A stretch of DNA of 41,937 nucleotides. Source: an uncultured Paraprevotella sp. (GTDB lineage: Bacteria > Bacteroidota > Bacteroidia > Bacteroidales > Bacteroidaceae). The position numbers and the translations under genes were made by a program. The notes beneath the pieces were generated by a model. The model did no database searches and was not told where the DNA came from. It was given only the letters and a program-made list of their open reading frames with translations. The stretch lies in assembly GCA_944321525.1 (NCBI GenBank), contig CALULQ010000033.1:1-41937 (forward strand). The letters run 5' to 3'. Each line of letters starts with the position of its first letter. The first letter of the stretch is position 1. Positions 17,513 to 25,806 of the stretch are shown here, piece by piece.

Positions 17513-18100
17513 ATGAATGCCATCCGATCGGTTTGTGTGTACTCTGCTTCCAGTACGAAAGTGGACAGTATGTATTTCGAGGCGGCCCGGGAACTGGGCC
17601 GCCTCTTGGCCTTGCGTGGCATACGTCTGGTCAACGGCGCCGGAAACTTGGGGCTCATGCGGGCCTGTGCCGATGCTTGTCTGGAAGCCGGAGGGCAGGT
17701 GACCGGCGTTATTCCGCATTTCATGGTGGAGCAGGGATGGCAGCATCCCGGGCTCACGGAGCTGATAGAGACAGACGACATGCACAGCCGCAAGCAGACC
17801 ATGGCCCGGCTGTCGGACGGTGTCATCGCTCTGCCGGGCGGTTGCGGGACAATGGAGGAGTTGCTCGAAATCATCACGTGGAAGCAGCTGGGCCTCTATT
17901 TGAATCCCATCGTGGTGCTCAACACGGGCGACTACTACCGCCCCTTGCTGGACATGCTGGCGCGGGCGGCGGGCGAACAGTTCATGCGTCCCGTACACTT
18001 GGGCATCTGGACCGTGGCTTCCACACCGGCTGAAGCTGTGGGGCAGTTGTTTTCCACTCCCGTATGGGATGCAAAAGTGCGCAAGTTTGCAGCCATTTGA
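17513..18100 (+). CDS. LOG-family nucleotide phosphoribohydrolase (TIGR00730)
   Basis: The 195-residue protein has the LOG (Lonely Guy, formerly 'lysine decarboxylase-like') signature PGGCGTMEELLE with the expected catalytic Arg and Glu region (HSRKQTMARLSDG, then TMEE). Family members split cytokinin or adenine nucleotide 5'-monophosphates into base and ribose 5-phosphate in the cytoplasm. The substrate in Bacteroidota is not settled; purine salvage or housekeeping is an inference. It lies one base after metK and two bases before the next gene. Confidence 0.9.
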   Translation: MNAIRSVCVYSASSTKVDSMYFEAARELGRLLALRGIRLVNGAGNLGLMRACADACLEAGGQVTGVIPHFMVEQGWQHPGLTELIETDDMHSRKQTMARLSDGVIALPGGCGTMEELLEIITWKQLGLYLNPIVVLNTGDYYRPLLDMLARAAGEQFMRPVHLGIWTVASTPAEAVGQLFSTPVWDAKVRKFAAI

Positions 18101-18102
18101 AC

Positions 18103-19107
18103 ATGAAAGACTCCTTGCAGGCCCATATCTCCGCGCAAGCAGGCACGGCAATCCCCGTGCGGCAGGTTTTCAGTCCGAAGAGGATTATTGAGAGCTTGCC
18201 CGAGGATGCTACGCCGGCGCAACAGGACTCTGCCATCCAGGCCCAGCTCCCGCCGCGCGAGAAGGTGCGTTCGGCGCGCCCCGACACTTTGAACCTTCCG
18301 GGATGGCGCATCCCGTCGGGCAAGTTGACGCTGTCCGACTTGGACACGCCGGCCGATGTGGGGTTCTTCCAGTCCAGTCCTTATCTCCATGCCGAGCTGC
18401 CTTATCGTCAGTCGGGCCTGACGGCAGAGGCACAGCCCTATCTGTTGAGGCATGACGACGCGGTGTCCGGGGTGCTGTTGGGCTGTCTTTTAGTGGTCAT
18501 GACCATCTTTGCCAACAGCCGGAAGTTCATCAAGAGCCGAGTGCAGGACTTCTTTCTCAACCGTATGGAAAAGGAAAAGTTTTTCTCAGTGGAGACAGGG
18601 CGAGAAATGCGCCATGCCGTGTTCCTTTATTTGCAGGGCGGTCTGCTGGCCAGTCTTATCTTCTTCATTTATACGCAGTCTGTCCGCGACTTGTTCATGG
18701 CGCAGGTTTCCACCCATGCCTTGTTGGGCGCATACGTGGTGGTTTGCTGGGCCTACTTGGGCCTGAAGCAGTTGCTCTATCTCTTCGTGAACTGGGTTTT
18801 CTTTGACAAAGAGCGCCGCACGGCATGGATGAAGTCCTATTCGTTTCTTGTTTCGTCCGAGTCCGTCCTGCTTTTCCCGTTGGCTTTAATCGCCGTGTTT
18901 TTCAATCTTCCGGTGCACGAAGTGATGTTATGCTCGTGTTTGTTGGTCGGTTTTGTGCGGATTCTCTTATTTTATAAAACATTTTGCATCTTTTTCCCGA
19001 AAATCCATGGGCTTTTGCATTTAATTGTGTACTTTTGTGCCCTTGAAATGCTGCCTCTATGCGGCTTGTGGCAAGCACTTACATATACCAACGACATACT
19101 ATTATAA
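18103..19107 (+). CDS. DUF4271 integral membrane protein
   Basis: The 334-residue protein has about 120 polar residues followed by six or seven hydrophobic helices from about residue 130 (GVLLGCLLVVMTIFANSRKF) onwards. This matches DUF4271 proteins, which in Bacteroidota commonly precede the hemD-like gene. No catalytic motif is visible. I take the ATG at 18103, two bases after the LOG stop; an upstream in-frame ATG at 18064 lies inside that gene. It is predicted to sit in the inner membrane. Its function is unknown. Confidence 0.82.
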   Translation: MKDSLQAHISAQAGTAIPVRQVFSPKRIIESLPEDATPAQQDSAIQAQLPPREKVRSARPDTLNLPGWRIPSGKLTLSDLDTPADVGFFQSSPYLHAELPYRQSGLTAEAQPYLLRHDDAVSGVLLGCLLVVMTIFANSRKFIKSRVQDFFLNRMEKEKFFSVETGREMRHAVFLYLQGGLLASLIFFIYTQSVRDLFMAQVSTHALLGAYVVVCWAYLGLKQLLYLFVNWVFFDKERRTAWMKSYSFLVSSESVLLFPLALIAVFFNLPVHEVMLCSCLLVGFVRILLFYKTFCIFFPKIHGLLHLIVYFCALEMLPLCGLWQALTYTNDILL

Positions 19108-19121
19108 ATATTAGTACACTT

Positions 19122-19865
19122 ATGATAAAGAAGATACTGGTATCGCAACCCCAGCCAACCTCCGAGAAGTCTCCCTATTTTGAGATTGCTTCCAAGTATG
19201 GTGTGGACGTAGTTTTCAGACCGTTTATCAAGATTGAAGGTCTATCTGCCAAGGAATTCCGGCAGCAGAAGGTTGCCATATCCGACTATACCGCCGTGGT
19301 TTTCACGTCGCGCAACGCCATCGACCATTTCTTCTTGTTATGTAAGGAATTGCGCGTCACCATCCCGGAAGACATGAAATACTTCTGCATCACGGAAACC
19401 ATTGCACTCTACATCCAAAAGTATGTGCAATACCGCAAGCGCAAGGTGTTCTTCGGCCAGACGGGGAAGATTGACGATTTGTTGCCGGCCATGGTGAAGC
19501 ACAAGACAGAAAAGTATTTGGTGCCGATGTCGGACGTGCATAACGATGAGATTGCCAACCTGCTGGATTCGAAGAAGCTGACGCACAAGGAAGTGGTCAT
19601 GTACCGCACGGTCAGCAACGACTTCCAGGAAGGCGAGGACTTCGACTATAACATGCTGATTTTCTTTAGCCCTTCCGGCATTCACGCCTTGCTGAAGAAT
19701 TTCCCCGACTTTGAGCAAAAGGATATCGCCATCGGCACGTTCGGTCCTGCCACCGCGCAGGCGGCGAGGGATGCCGGGTTGCGCTTGGACTTGGAAGCTC
19801 CGTCGCCGCAGTACCCGTCCATCACGGCCGCGTTGGACGATTTCATAAAGAAGCAAAACAATTGA
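19122..19865 (+). CDS. Uroporphyrinogen-III synthase-like protein (HemD family)
   Basis: The 247-residue protein shows the two-lobed HemD fold: VFTSRNAIDHFF in the first lobe, and YRTVSND, IFFSPSGIHALLKNF and IGTFGPATAQAARDAGLRLD in the second. HemD cyclises hydroxymethylbilane to uroporphyrinogen III. Bacteroidota of this group often lack a complete early heme pathway, and this conserved gene next to DUF4271 may have another role, so I leave the symbol out. The start at 19122 is preferred over 19059, which lies inside the DUF4271 gene. A possible internal -7 box TACTTTTG lies at 19030-19037. Confidence 0.82.
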   Translation: MIKKILVSQPQPTSEKSPYFEIASKYGVDVVFRPFIKIEGLSAKEFRQQKVAISDYTAVVFTSRNAIDHFFLLCKELRVTIPEDMKYFCITETIALYIQKYVQYRKRKVFFGQTGKIDDLLPAMVKHKTEKYLVPMSDVHNDEIANLLDSKKLTHKEVVMYRTVSNDFQEGEDFDYNMLIFFSPSGIHALLKNFPDFEQKDIAIGTFGPATAQAARDAGLRLDLEAPSPQYPSITAALDDFIKKQNN

Positions 19866-19876
19866 TTCCAATTTCG

Positions 19877-19912
19877 GGAGGAAGGGTGCCGCGTGAGCAC
19901 CCTTCTTCCTTT
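19877..19912 (+). terminator. Hairpin after hemD-like gene
   Basis: GGAGGAAGGGTGC (19877-19889) pairs with GCACCCTTCTTCC (19897-19909), a 13-bp stem with one G-T pair, followed by a short TTT. The T-run is weak, so termination may be partial and rnpA may be reached by read-through. Confidence 0.65.
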
Positions 19913-19932
19913 ATATCATTAAACCGCATGCC

Positions 19933-20373
19933 ATGGGACAGCAACCGGATTTTTCATTTCACAAGGCGGAGCGCTTGTGCAGCAGGCGTCTTATAGAAGC
20001 ATTGTTTTCGGGTGGGAACAAGTCCATGTCCGCCTTCCCCCTCCGTGTGCTTTTCATGCCGCTTCCGGCCGAAGCCGGCCAGCCGTCCGTATCGGTGCTG
20101 GTGTCCGTTTCGAAGCGGCGGTTCAAGCGTGCGGTGCGGCGCAATCGGGTGAAGCGCCAGATACGCGAAGCCTATCGCAAGAACAAGCGCATTTTGGTGG
20201 AGGCTTTGGAAGCCGCCGGGGGGCAACGGCTTGCTGTCGCCTTCTTGTGGCTGTCCGACCGGCTGTATCCTTCGGCCGAGGTGGAGCGTTGTGTCCGACT
20301 CCTGCTGGCCCGTGTGTCTGAACAGATTGTGCCCCCTGCAGCACTTCCTTCCGATGATGAGCAGGCTATGTGA
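19933..20373 (+). CDS. rnpA: Ribonuclease P protein component
   Basis: RnpA is the protein subunit of RNase P, which trims the 5' ends of tRNA precursors. The 146-residue basic protein has [19 protein letters not shown] at its N terminus and the RNA-binding signature [14 protein letters not shown] at about 72-85. It is slightly longer than the E. coli protein, with a C-terminal extension. It overlaps yidD by 20 bases, the classic rnpA-yidD arrangement. Confidence 0.95.
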   Translation: MGQQPDFSFHKAERLCSRRLIEALFSGGNKSMSAFPLRVLFMPLPAEAGQPSVSVLVSVSKRRFKRAVRRNRVKRQIREAYRKNKRILVEALEAAGGQRLAVAFLWLSDRLYPSAEVERCVRLLLARVSEQIVPPAALPSDDEQAM

Positions 20374-20599
20374 CTTCTTCCACCGTTTCCTGACCGCCGT
20401 GCTCATAGTCCCGATTGAGTTCTATCGCCGCGTGATTTCCCCCATGACGCCCCCCACGTGCCGCTTCACGCCCACTTGTTCGCAGTATGCCGTGGAAGCC
20501 ATCCGCAAGCATGGGCCGTTCAAAGGCTTGTATCTCGCCGTGCGCCGCCTGTTGCGTTGTCATCCGTGGGGAGGTAGCGGTTATGATCCTGTTCCCTGA
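20354..20599 (+). CDS. yidD: Membrane protein insertion efficiency factor YidD
   Basis: YidD helps insert membrane proteins with YidC. This 81-residue protein has the family pattern [20 protein letters not shown], then [11 protein letters not shown] and [15 protein letters not shown], with three conserved Cys and an amphipathic N-terminal helix. I start it at the ATG at 20354 (a second ATG follows directly), overlapping rnpA; upstream in-frame starts would lie deep inside rnpA. Confidence 0.95.
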   Translation: MMSRLCDFFHRFLTAVLIVPIEFYRRVISPMTPPTCRFTPTCSQYAVEAIRKHGPFKGLYLAVRRLLRCHPWGGSGYDPVP

Positions 20600-21263
20600 T
20601 TCCATGCCTGTTTTCCTGAATTTTCATGCCCACCGTGCGGCCGTTTCTCCTGCAGAGGCCGTCGTCCGCAACTTTGTACTTCCGCAGCAAGGGCCGGGCG
20701 AAGCGGAAAAGGTTGCCGGTTCGCCCTTCTCCGCGGGCATTCATCCTTGGTATATTCCCGCCCGCACGGATGAGGCTCTGGCGGATTTGGACCGTTTGGC
20801 ATCGTGTCCGTCGTGTGTGGCCATAGGTGAGGCGGGGCTGGACAAGCTGGCTTCGGCATCCATGGACGTTCAGTGCGGATTGTTCCGCCGTCAGGCCCTG
20901 CTGGCCGTTGCCCACGGTCTGCCTTTGGTGGTCCACTGCGTCAGGGCGTGGGGCGAGCTGCTCGCATTGCGGAGAGAGTTTCCACAGGAATTGGTTTGTG
21001 TTGTCCATGGCTTCCGTGGCAAGCCCGAATTGGCCCGCAGTCTGTTGGACAAGGGTTTTTGGTTGAGTTTTGGTTTCCGTTTCCATCCTCAGAGCTTGAC
21101 GCTCTGCCCCCCTGACCGTTTATTCCTGGAAACGGACGAAGACCCGCGTCCCGTGGACGAGCTTTATCGCACGGCGGCGGCCCTGCGAGGCTGCAGTCCC
21201 GAAGATTTGGCCACCCAATGCAGGGAAAACCTCGCGAATCTGGCACGGAAACTTAAAAAATAG
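20583..21263 (+). CDS. Divergent TatD-family metal-dependent hydrolase
   Basis: The 226-residue protein follows the TatD order of motifs but with altered residues: NFHAH instead of DxHxH at the N terminus, then [30 protein letters not shown] and [10 protein letters not shown]. TatD proteins are metal-dependent nucleases or phosphoesterases of the TIM-barrel amidohydrolase class. The changed first motif (Asn in place of Asp) may alter metal binding. I chose 20583 because GGGGAGG lies a few bases before it; an ATG at 20604 just after the yidD stop is the alternative. Confidence 0.85.
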   Translation: MILFPDSMPVFLNFHAHRAAVSPAEAVVRNFVLPQQGPGEAEKVAGSPFSAGIHPWYIPARTDEALADLDRLASCPSCVAIGEAGLDKLASASMDVQCGLFRRQALLAVAHGLPLVVHCVRAWGELLALRREFPQELVCVVHGFRGKPELARSLLDKGFWLSFGFRFHPQSLTLCPPDRLFLETDEDPRPVDELYRTAAALRGCSPEDLATQCRENLANLARKLKK

Positions 21264-21294
21264 GGATATAGTTGCAATTTCCAACTAAAGGTCG

Positions 21295-21302
21295 TACTTT
21301 TG
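21295..21302 (+). promoter_or_regulatory. Promoter of tyrS
   Basis: The -7 box is TACTTTTG. A TTG at 21272-21274 sits 20 bases upstream as the -33 element. A perfect 6-bp inverted repeat, TAGTTG/CAACTA (21269-21287), overlaps the -33 element and might be a protein site. The start codon is 38 bases downstream. Confidence 0.7.
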
Positions 21303-21339
21303 TACGATTCAAAACCAATAAACAAAATAAATTCATACG

Positions 21340-22632
21340 ATGAACTTTGTAGAAGAATTGAAATGGAGAGGCATGATCCACAACATGATGCCGGGAACTG
21401 AAGAACTACTCGAAAAAGAACAGGTTACTGCCTATGTGGGCATCGACCCTACGGCAGACTCCCTGCACATCGGCCACCTTTGCGGCGTGATGATGCTCAA
21501 ACATTTCCAGCGTTGCGGCCATAAGCCCTTGGCACTCATCGGAGGGGCAACGGGCATGATTGGCGACCCGTCGGGCAAGAGCCAGGAACGCAACCTGCTT
21601 GACGAGGAAACACTGCGCCACAACGTGGACAGCATCAAGAAGCAGCTGGCGCGCTTCCTTGATTTCGACAGCGACGCGCCCAACCACGCCGAGCTGGTGA
21701 ACAACTACGACTGGATGAAGGATTTCAAGTTCCTCGACTTCGCCCGTGAGGTGGGCAAGCACATCACCGTGAACTACATGATGGCAAAAGACAGCGTGCA
21801 GAAGCGGTTGAACGGAGAGGCGCGCGACGGACTTTCGTTCACCGAGTTCACTTACCAACTCCTTCAAGGTTACGACTTCTTATATTTATACGAACACAAG
21901 AACTGCAAGCTCCAGATGGGCGGCAGCGACCAGTGGGGCAACATCACCACGGGCGCAGAACTTATCCGCCGCACCAACGGCGGCGAAGTGTTTGCCCTGA
22001 CCTGCCCCCTTGTGACGAAAGCCGACGGCACGAAGTTCGGCAAGACGGAGAAAGGCAACATCTGGCTGGACCGCAACTATACCAGTCCTTACGCTTTCTA
22101 CCAATTCTGGCTCAACGTGGCCGACGAGGACGCCAAGCGTTACATCCGCATCTTCACCACCTTGGACAAGGAAGAAATCGACGCCCTCATCGCCCGCCAC
22201 GATGAAGACCCGGGGCAGCGCGTGTTGCAGAAGCGGCTGGCCGAGGAAATCACCGTCATGGTGCACAGCCGTGAGGACTATGACATGGCAGTGGAAGCCA
22301 GCCAGATACTTTTCGGAAAGGCCACCAAGGAGAGCCTCGCCAAGCTCGACGAGCAGACCTTGCTCGAGGTGTTTGCCGGAGTGCCGCAGTTTGAAATCAG
22401 CCGCGATGCCCTTTCGGCCGGCGTGAAGGCCGTAGACCTCATGGCCGAGATGACGCAGTGCTTCCCCAGCAAGGGCGAGATGCGTAAGATGGTACAGGGC
22501 GGCGGCGTTTCGCTCAACAAGGAAAAGCTCGCAGCCTTCGACCGTGTGGTGACGGCCGGCGACCTGCTCAGCGGCAAGTATCTGCTTGTGCAGCGCGGCA
22601 AGAAGAACTATTTCCTGCTCATTGCCAAATAA
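21340..22632 (+). CDS. tyrS: Tyrosyl-tRNA synthetase
   Basis: TyrS charges tRNA-Tyr. The 430-residue class I synthetase has [19 protein letters not shown] with the HIGH motif, [14 protein letters not shown], the tyrosine-binding block [10 protein letters not shown] and GGSDQWGN, and KFGKT as the KMSKS-type loop. The C-terminal S4-like RNA-binding domain ([10 protein letters not shown]) is present. Length is normal. It has its own promoter and an A/T-rich start region without a Shine-Dalgarno site. Confidence 0.97.
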   Translation: MNFVEELKWRGMIHNMMPGTEELLEKEQVTAYVGIDPTADSLHIGHLCGVMMLKHFQRCGHKPLALIGGATGMIGDPSGKSQERNLLDEETLRHNVDSIKKQLARFLDFDSDAPNHAELVNNYDWMKDFKFLDFAREVGKHITVNYMMAKDSVQKRLNGEARDGLSFTEFTYQLLQGYDFLYLYEHKNCKLQMGGSDQWGNITTGAELIRRTNGGEVFALTCPLVTKADGTKFGKTEKGNIWLDRNYTSPYAFYQFWLNVADEDAKRYIRIFTTLDKEEIDALIARHDEDPGQRVLQKRLAEEITVMVHSREDYDMAVEASQILFGKATKESLAKLDEQTLLEVFAGVPQFEISRDALSAGVKAVDLMAEMTQCFPSKGEMRKMVQGGGVSLNKEKLAAFDRVVTAGDLLSGKYLLVQRGKKNYFLLIAK

Positions 22633-22670
22633 AAATCAGGAAAAAACTTGTAGGATAGCGAAAAAGTCGC

Positions 22671-22678
22671 TATCTTTG
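22671..22678 (+). promoter_or_regulatory. Promoter of tRNA-Gln
   Basis: The -7 box is TATCTTTG with a TTG at 22648-22650, 20 bases upstream. A perfect 7-bp inverted repeat, GATAGCG/CGCTATC (22654-22674), runs through the spacer into the -7 box. Transcription would start near 22685, about 24 bases before the tRNA. Confidence 0.7.
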
Positions 22679-22708
22679 CACCGCTTTCGAAAGAAAGCCC
22701 AAAAGGAT

Positions 22709-22782
22709 TGGGATATGGTGTAATGGTAGCACAAGACATTTTGGTCGTCTTAGTCTTGGTTCGAACCCAGGTATCCCAACCA
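22709..22782 (+). tRNA. tRNA-Gln (anticodon TTG), CCA encoded
   Basis: The acceptor arm TGGGATA (22709-22715) pairs with TATCCCA (22772-22778). The discriminator A and CCA end at 22782. The D arm is GTG/CAC with TAATGGTAG in the loop. The anticodon loop TTTTGGT gives anticodon TTG (22741-22743). The T arm CTTGG-TTCGAAC-CCAGG is intact. All arms fold, although the top pair of the anticodon stem is A-C. Confidence 0.93.
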
Positions 22783-22825
22783 AAGCAAAGGGTCGCGTCG
22801 TTTTCGGCGCGACCCTTTGCTTTGG
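22780..22825 (+). terminator. Long hairpin after tRNA-Gln
   Basis: A perfect 18-bp stem (22780-22797 with 22808-22825) has a 10-base loop. It starts with the tRNA CCA end, so folding of the hairpin competes with the free 3' end until processing. There is no T-run after it, though T-triplets lie inside the 3' arm. It is most likely the tRNA transcript terminator. Confidence 0.65.
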
Positions 22826-23032
22826 TACTAACAGGCGAGCCGCGATGCGGGCTCAGCCGGTTTTCTTTCCACGGTCTTTCCTCATCCGTCCGGCAATATG
22901 AGCATTTTGGGTAAGTGTGAGCCGGGCGTGGATTCCTTTATTCTTTTTGTACATTAGCCTGTATCCGATATGGCACCATGCCTGTTGCCTTTGTGGCATC
23001 TGGCTTGTTGTCGTGCTTTTTCCTATTTCCAT
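22826..23032. other. Spacer between tRNA-Gln and the lipoprotein locus
   Basis: No gene, repeat copy or obvious attachment-site duplicate of the tRNA 3' end was found here. Base composition shifts to more AT-rich sequence along this stretch. Confidence 0.4.
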
Positions 23033-23040
23033 TAACTTTG
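23033..23040 (+). promoter_or_regulatory. -7 box of the lipoprotein/barrel locus
   Basis: TAACTTTG fits TAnnTTTG, 35 bases before the ATG at 23075. It could serve all three plus-strand genes to 25570, which are separated by only 88 and 23 bases. Confidence 0.6.
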
Positions 23041-23074
23041 CAAAATGAAATGTTATTAAAAGGAAAAGAGAAGC

Positions 23075-23710
23075 ATGAAAAAGATTCGGTGTATTATCAT
23101 GACAACCATGTGCGTATTGGTTGCTTGGTTTTGGGCCTCATGCACCAAAGATGAGGTGGAGTTGACGGGAGAAATCTATGGCAAGATAACTAACGGGCAG
23201 AGCGGTGAACCCCTGAATGGAGTAAGTGTTACCATTACTCCTGGCGGAAAGTCTACTTTTACGGGGAATGATGGCGCTTTTTCTTTCGTTGGCTGTGAAC
23301 AGGGACAATATAGTCTGCAGGCACAAAAAACGGGATTCCAGACTAATTATAAGCAGATATCCGTGGTGGCGGGTGAAACCGCAGTGGGAGACATGGCGCT
23401 GTCTCCTGCTGTCGCGATGGTAGGCATGTTCGTTGCGCCCAGTGAGTTGGTGTTTGGAAGCAGTATGGATGTCTTGACATTCACCATTCACAACAATGGA
23501 AATGCAGGCGATGTCGCATGGAATCTTTCCGGAGTGGATGCCGGTTGGTTGACCGTGTCGCCGGTTTCGGGCGTTACGGGCGAGGGCGGCACGTCTGTGG
23601 TCAGCGTCTTTGTGGACCGTAGCGGATTGACAAAAACGGAGTCGGCCATTATTACGGTGAACATGCTTGGCGGCTCACAGGCGGTGCGCATCACCGTGAG
23701 TCCCGAATAG
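23075..23710 (+). CDS. Surface lipoprotein with carboxypeptidase-regulatory-like and BACON-like domains
   Basis: This is a 211-residue lipoprotein of unknown function. The signal peptide ends in ASC, with Cys23 for lipid attachment, followed by TKDE. An acidic stretch after the Cys is the kind of sequence that sends lipoproteins to the cell surface in Bacteroidetes. Residues about 33-110 form a carboxypeptidase-regulatory-like beta-sandwich (GEIYGKITNGQSGEPLNGVSV, then KTGFQTNYKQISV). Residues about 118-210 resemble a BACON-type Ig domain (LVFGSSMDVLTFTIHNNGN, then WLTVSPVSG). The first 190 or so residues have the same layout as the larger lipoprotein at 24542, so the two genes look like diverged duplicates around a barrel protein. 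Confidence 0.8.
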   Translation: MKKIRCIIMTTMCVLVAWFWASCTKDEVELTGEIYGKITNGQSGEPLNGVSVTITPGGKSTFTGNDGAFSFVGCEQGQYSLQAQKTGFQTNYKQISVVAGETAVGDMALSPAVAMVGMFVAPSELVFGSSMDVLTFTIHNNGNAGDVAWNLSGVDAGWLTVSPVSGVTGEGGTSVVSVFVDRSGLTKTESAIITVNMLGGSQAVRITVSPE

Positions 23711-23798
23711 TGGAAGGCACTTTTGTGTCTTTTTACAGCCGGGAGAGACGAAGAGTTTTAATTGCATGTTATCAACGAACAGGAAAGGAAAAGCTGAT

Positions 23799-24518
23799 AT
23801 GCCGAAACGGATTATTTTATTGATGCTCATTACTATGGCTTTGTGTTGGAAGGCGGATGGGCTTTGCGCGCAGGATGTCTGCGAAATGGGCTTTTATGGA
23901 GGCACGAACAAGGCGAAACTGGAAGAACGCTTTTTTGATTATGATAATCGTTGGGGCGGGCAAGTTGGTTTCGATGCCAAGGTCGGTGCCAAATGGGTGC
24001 AGGTGGAAATGTCGTTGGGTTATCTGAATGCCGGGACAAAGTACACATTAAACAGCCGGGTTGGATTGAATGAGAACAGCATGCATCAAGAGCAAACCTT
24101 TAAGTACAAGAGCAGTGCCCATTATGTGGATATTCCGGTTTCTTTGGCATTGGGCTGGTGGGAAATGGAAGATTCCGGTTTCGGCCTGACCGTCTCGGGC
24201 GGAGCTTACATGTCGGTCGGCCTCGCAGGAAAAATAAAGGTGAAAGGGGATTTCAAGAGCCATGACGAGTCTGGCTTTCTGTATGAGACCTTTTCCAAGG
24301 ACTATTCCACGAAGCTCTTCGGCGATGAGCCGTTTCAATACAAGAGGTTTGATGCCGGATGGACCGTAGGGGCTCGTCTTGCTCTTGGCGAAGTGTTTCG
24401 TGTGGCCGTTTCTTATCGGCAGGGACTTGTCAACCTGTCGAATGTGGACGGTTATAAGGCCACCAATAGAATGCTGATGATTGGTGTTGTCTTTGCCATT
24501 CCGGGTGATGATTATTAA
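23799..24518 (+). CDS. Outer-membrane beta-barrel protein (PorT-like type)
   Basis: This 239-residue protein has a signal peptide to about residue 25 (...DGLCAQ). Alternating polar/hydrophobic strands typical of 8- to 10-stranded outer-membrane barrels follow: WVQVEMSLGYLNAGTKYTL, AHYVDIPVSLALGWW, GFGLTVSGGAYMSVG, VGARLALGEVFRVAVSYRQG and MLMIGVVFAI. The pattern YVDIPVSL recurs in the PorT-like family. The role is unknown. I prefer the ATG at 23799, after AGGAAAGGAAAAG, over an in-frame ATG at 23766. It lies between two related lipoproteins, so it may form a complex with them. Confidence 0.78.
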   Translation: MPKRIILLMLITMALCWKADGLCAQDVCEMGFYGGTNKAKLEERFFDYDNRWGGQVGFDAKVGAKWVQVEMSLGYLNAGTKYTLNSRVGLNENSMHQEQTFKYKSSAHYVDIPVSLALGWWEMEDSGFGLTVSGGAYMSVGLAGKIKVKGDFKSHDESGFLYETFSKDYSTKLFGDEPFQYKRFDAGWTVGARLALGEVFRVAVSYRQGLVNLSNVDGYKATNRMLMIGVVFAIPGDDY

Positions 24519-24541
24519 TTACGAACATAGAAACAAGAAAC

Positions 24542-25570
24542 ATGAAACTTCAAAGATTCCTCCAGTATTTGATGATTGCAATACCAGCCATGTTCGTTTG
24601 TTCTTGCAGTGATGACGCAGAAGATGCCGTTGCAACGGCAGGCAACAGTGTGGCATTTGGCACTGTTTTGGACGAACAGAGCAATGAACCGTTGCAGGGA
24701 GCTTCCGTTACTTTATACCCGAGCGGTCGAACGGTTGTCACCGGAGCTACGGGGCAATATGAGTTCCGCGATTTGTTGCCGGGCGGTTACCTGTTACAAG
24801 TCTCCAAGGCGGATTTCCTGTCCAACACACAGTCCGTGACGATTTCCGGCACTTCAACTACGGCCCAATCGGATATCGTCCTTACGCAGGGTACGCCGTG
24901 CCTGGACGTGCTGATCGGGGAACTCTACTTTGGGGAGAAATCCAACTCAAAAACATTTGTGGTGTCCAATGTGGGACAACAACCCATAAATTGGAATTTG
25001 TATACCGATTATAATCGCATCCTTAGTTTTAATGTCACTTCCGGCGTGCTTGAACCGGGGCAAAGCCAGGCAGTGGAGGCCACGATGAACCGTGCGCTGA
25101 CGAATGCCGACCTGACTTCCTTTCCGGTTTATGTGTATGCCAACGGGGAAGAGTTGGGCGTGATTGCCACTATCGACCGCAATACGGCCGGGCAGAACAA
25201 TTCGTTGCTGGTGGGAGAGTGGGAACTTGTTTATGCGCAGTTCATGATTGACGATGAAGTATGGTATAATCAATATGATGACGCGAATTTCGTATATAAC
25301 ATACGTCCCGACTACACCATTGAGAGTTGTGTCCGCAACATCGTAAGCAATGACAACGTGAGCGACTTGAATGACATGCTTTATTATTTGCATGACATAA
25401 CAGAGTATGATTACGATGTGGCAAAGAACATTCTTATATTGGACCCTGACATGGGATTCCGGAATAGTGTCTATCGCATCAACACCTTGAACGAAAACAC
25501 GTTGGAGATTGAGTCGCTGTTGACTGTCGGCACGCCGGAATGGGATCTCAAAGTGTTTAAGCGAAGATAG
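24542..25570 (+). CDS. Surface lipoprotein with carboxypeptidase-regulatory-like, BACON-like and lipocalin-like domains
   Basis: The 342-residue lipoprotein has Cys22 in VCSC followed by SDDAEDA, an acidic surface-export-like stretch. Domain one (about 37-120) is carboxypeptidase-regulatory-like (GTVLDEQSNEPLQGASVTL). Domain two (about 125-215) is BACON/Ig-like (GELYFGEKSNSKTFVVSNVG). The last part (about 222-342) begins LLVGEWELVYAQ and ends NTLEIESL...WDLKVFKR, like lipocalin-type domains that follow such modules in Bacteroidetes lipoproteins. Compared with the 211-residue lipoprotein upstream, the extra C-terminal domain is the main difference. Ligand and function are unknown. Confidence 0.8.
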   Translation: MKLQRFLQYLMIAIPAMFVCSCSDDAEDAVATAGNSVAFGTVLDEQSNEPLQGASVTLYPSGRTVVTGATGQYEFRDLLPGGYLLQVSKADFLSNTQSVTISGTSTTAQSDIVLTQGTPCLDVLIGELYFGEKSNSKTFVVSNVGQQPINWNLYTDYNRILSFNVTSGVLEPGQSQAVEATMNRALTNADLTSFPVYVYANGEELGVIATIDRNTAGQNNSLLVGEWELVYAQFMIDDEVWYNQYDDANFVYNIRPDYTIESCVRNIVSNDNVSDLNDMLYYLHDITEYDYDVAKNILILDPDMGFRNSVYRINTLNENTLEIESLLTVGTPEWDLKVFKRR

Positions 25571-25708
25571 TGCCTTTTTGGGGGGATGTGCCATGATAAT
25601 CTGGCGCACGGGCCGGTTTTTGTCAAACGGAATAATTGGTGGGGCTTCCTCTGTGCGACGGGATGACGGGCCCGTTCCCGCCTGTCACGTGGCGGAAGCC
25701 GGGCGAAC

Positions 25709-25777
25709 GCCTTGCGGAGTTCCGGATTGTACTTTGCGGAGAGTACTCGAGTACTTGCCGCAAAGTACGCTGGCGGC
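25709..25777 (+). repeat. Dispersed 22-nt-period palindromic repeat, copy C
   Basis: It starts with GCCTTGCGGAGTT (25709), then a 14-nt partial unit at 25729-25742 and one full 22-nt unit at 25743-25764 with the perfect palindrome GTACTCGAGTAC, and ends with GTACGCTGGCGGC. It is nearly the same as copy A less one 22-nt unit, and as copy B inverted. It lies between the converging lipoprotein gene and the AAA-ATPase gene. Confidence 0.85.
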
Positions 25778-25806
25778 TTGCTCACGGCGTTGCGCCCTCT
25801 TCTGGT

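Noticed and set aside
19030..19037. Internal promoter for the hemD-like gene (TACTTTTG)
   Set aside because: It lies inside the DUF4271 gene and lacks a -33 box at normal spacing. I noted it in the gene entry but do not list it separately.
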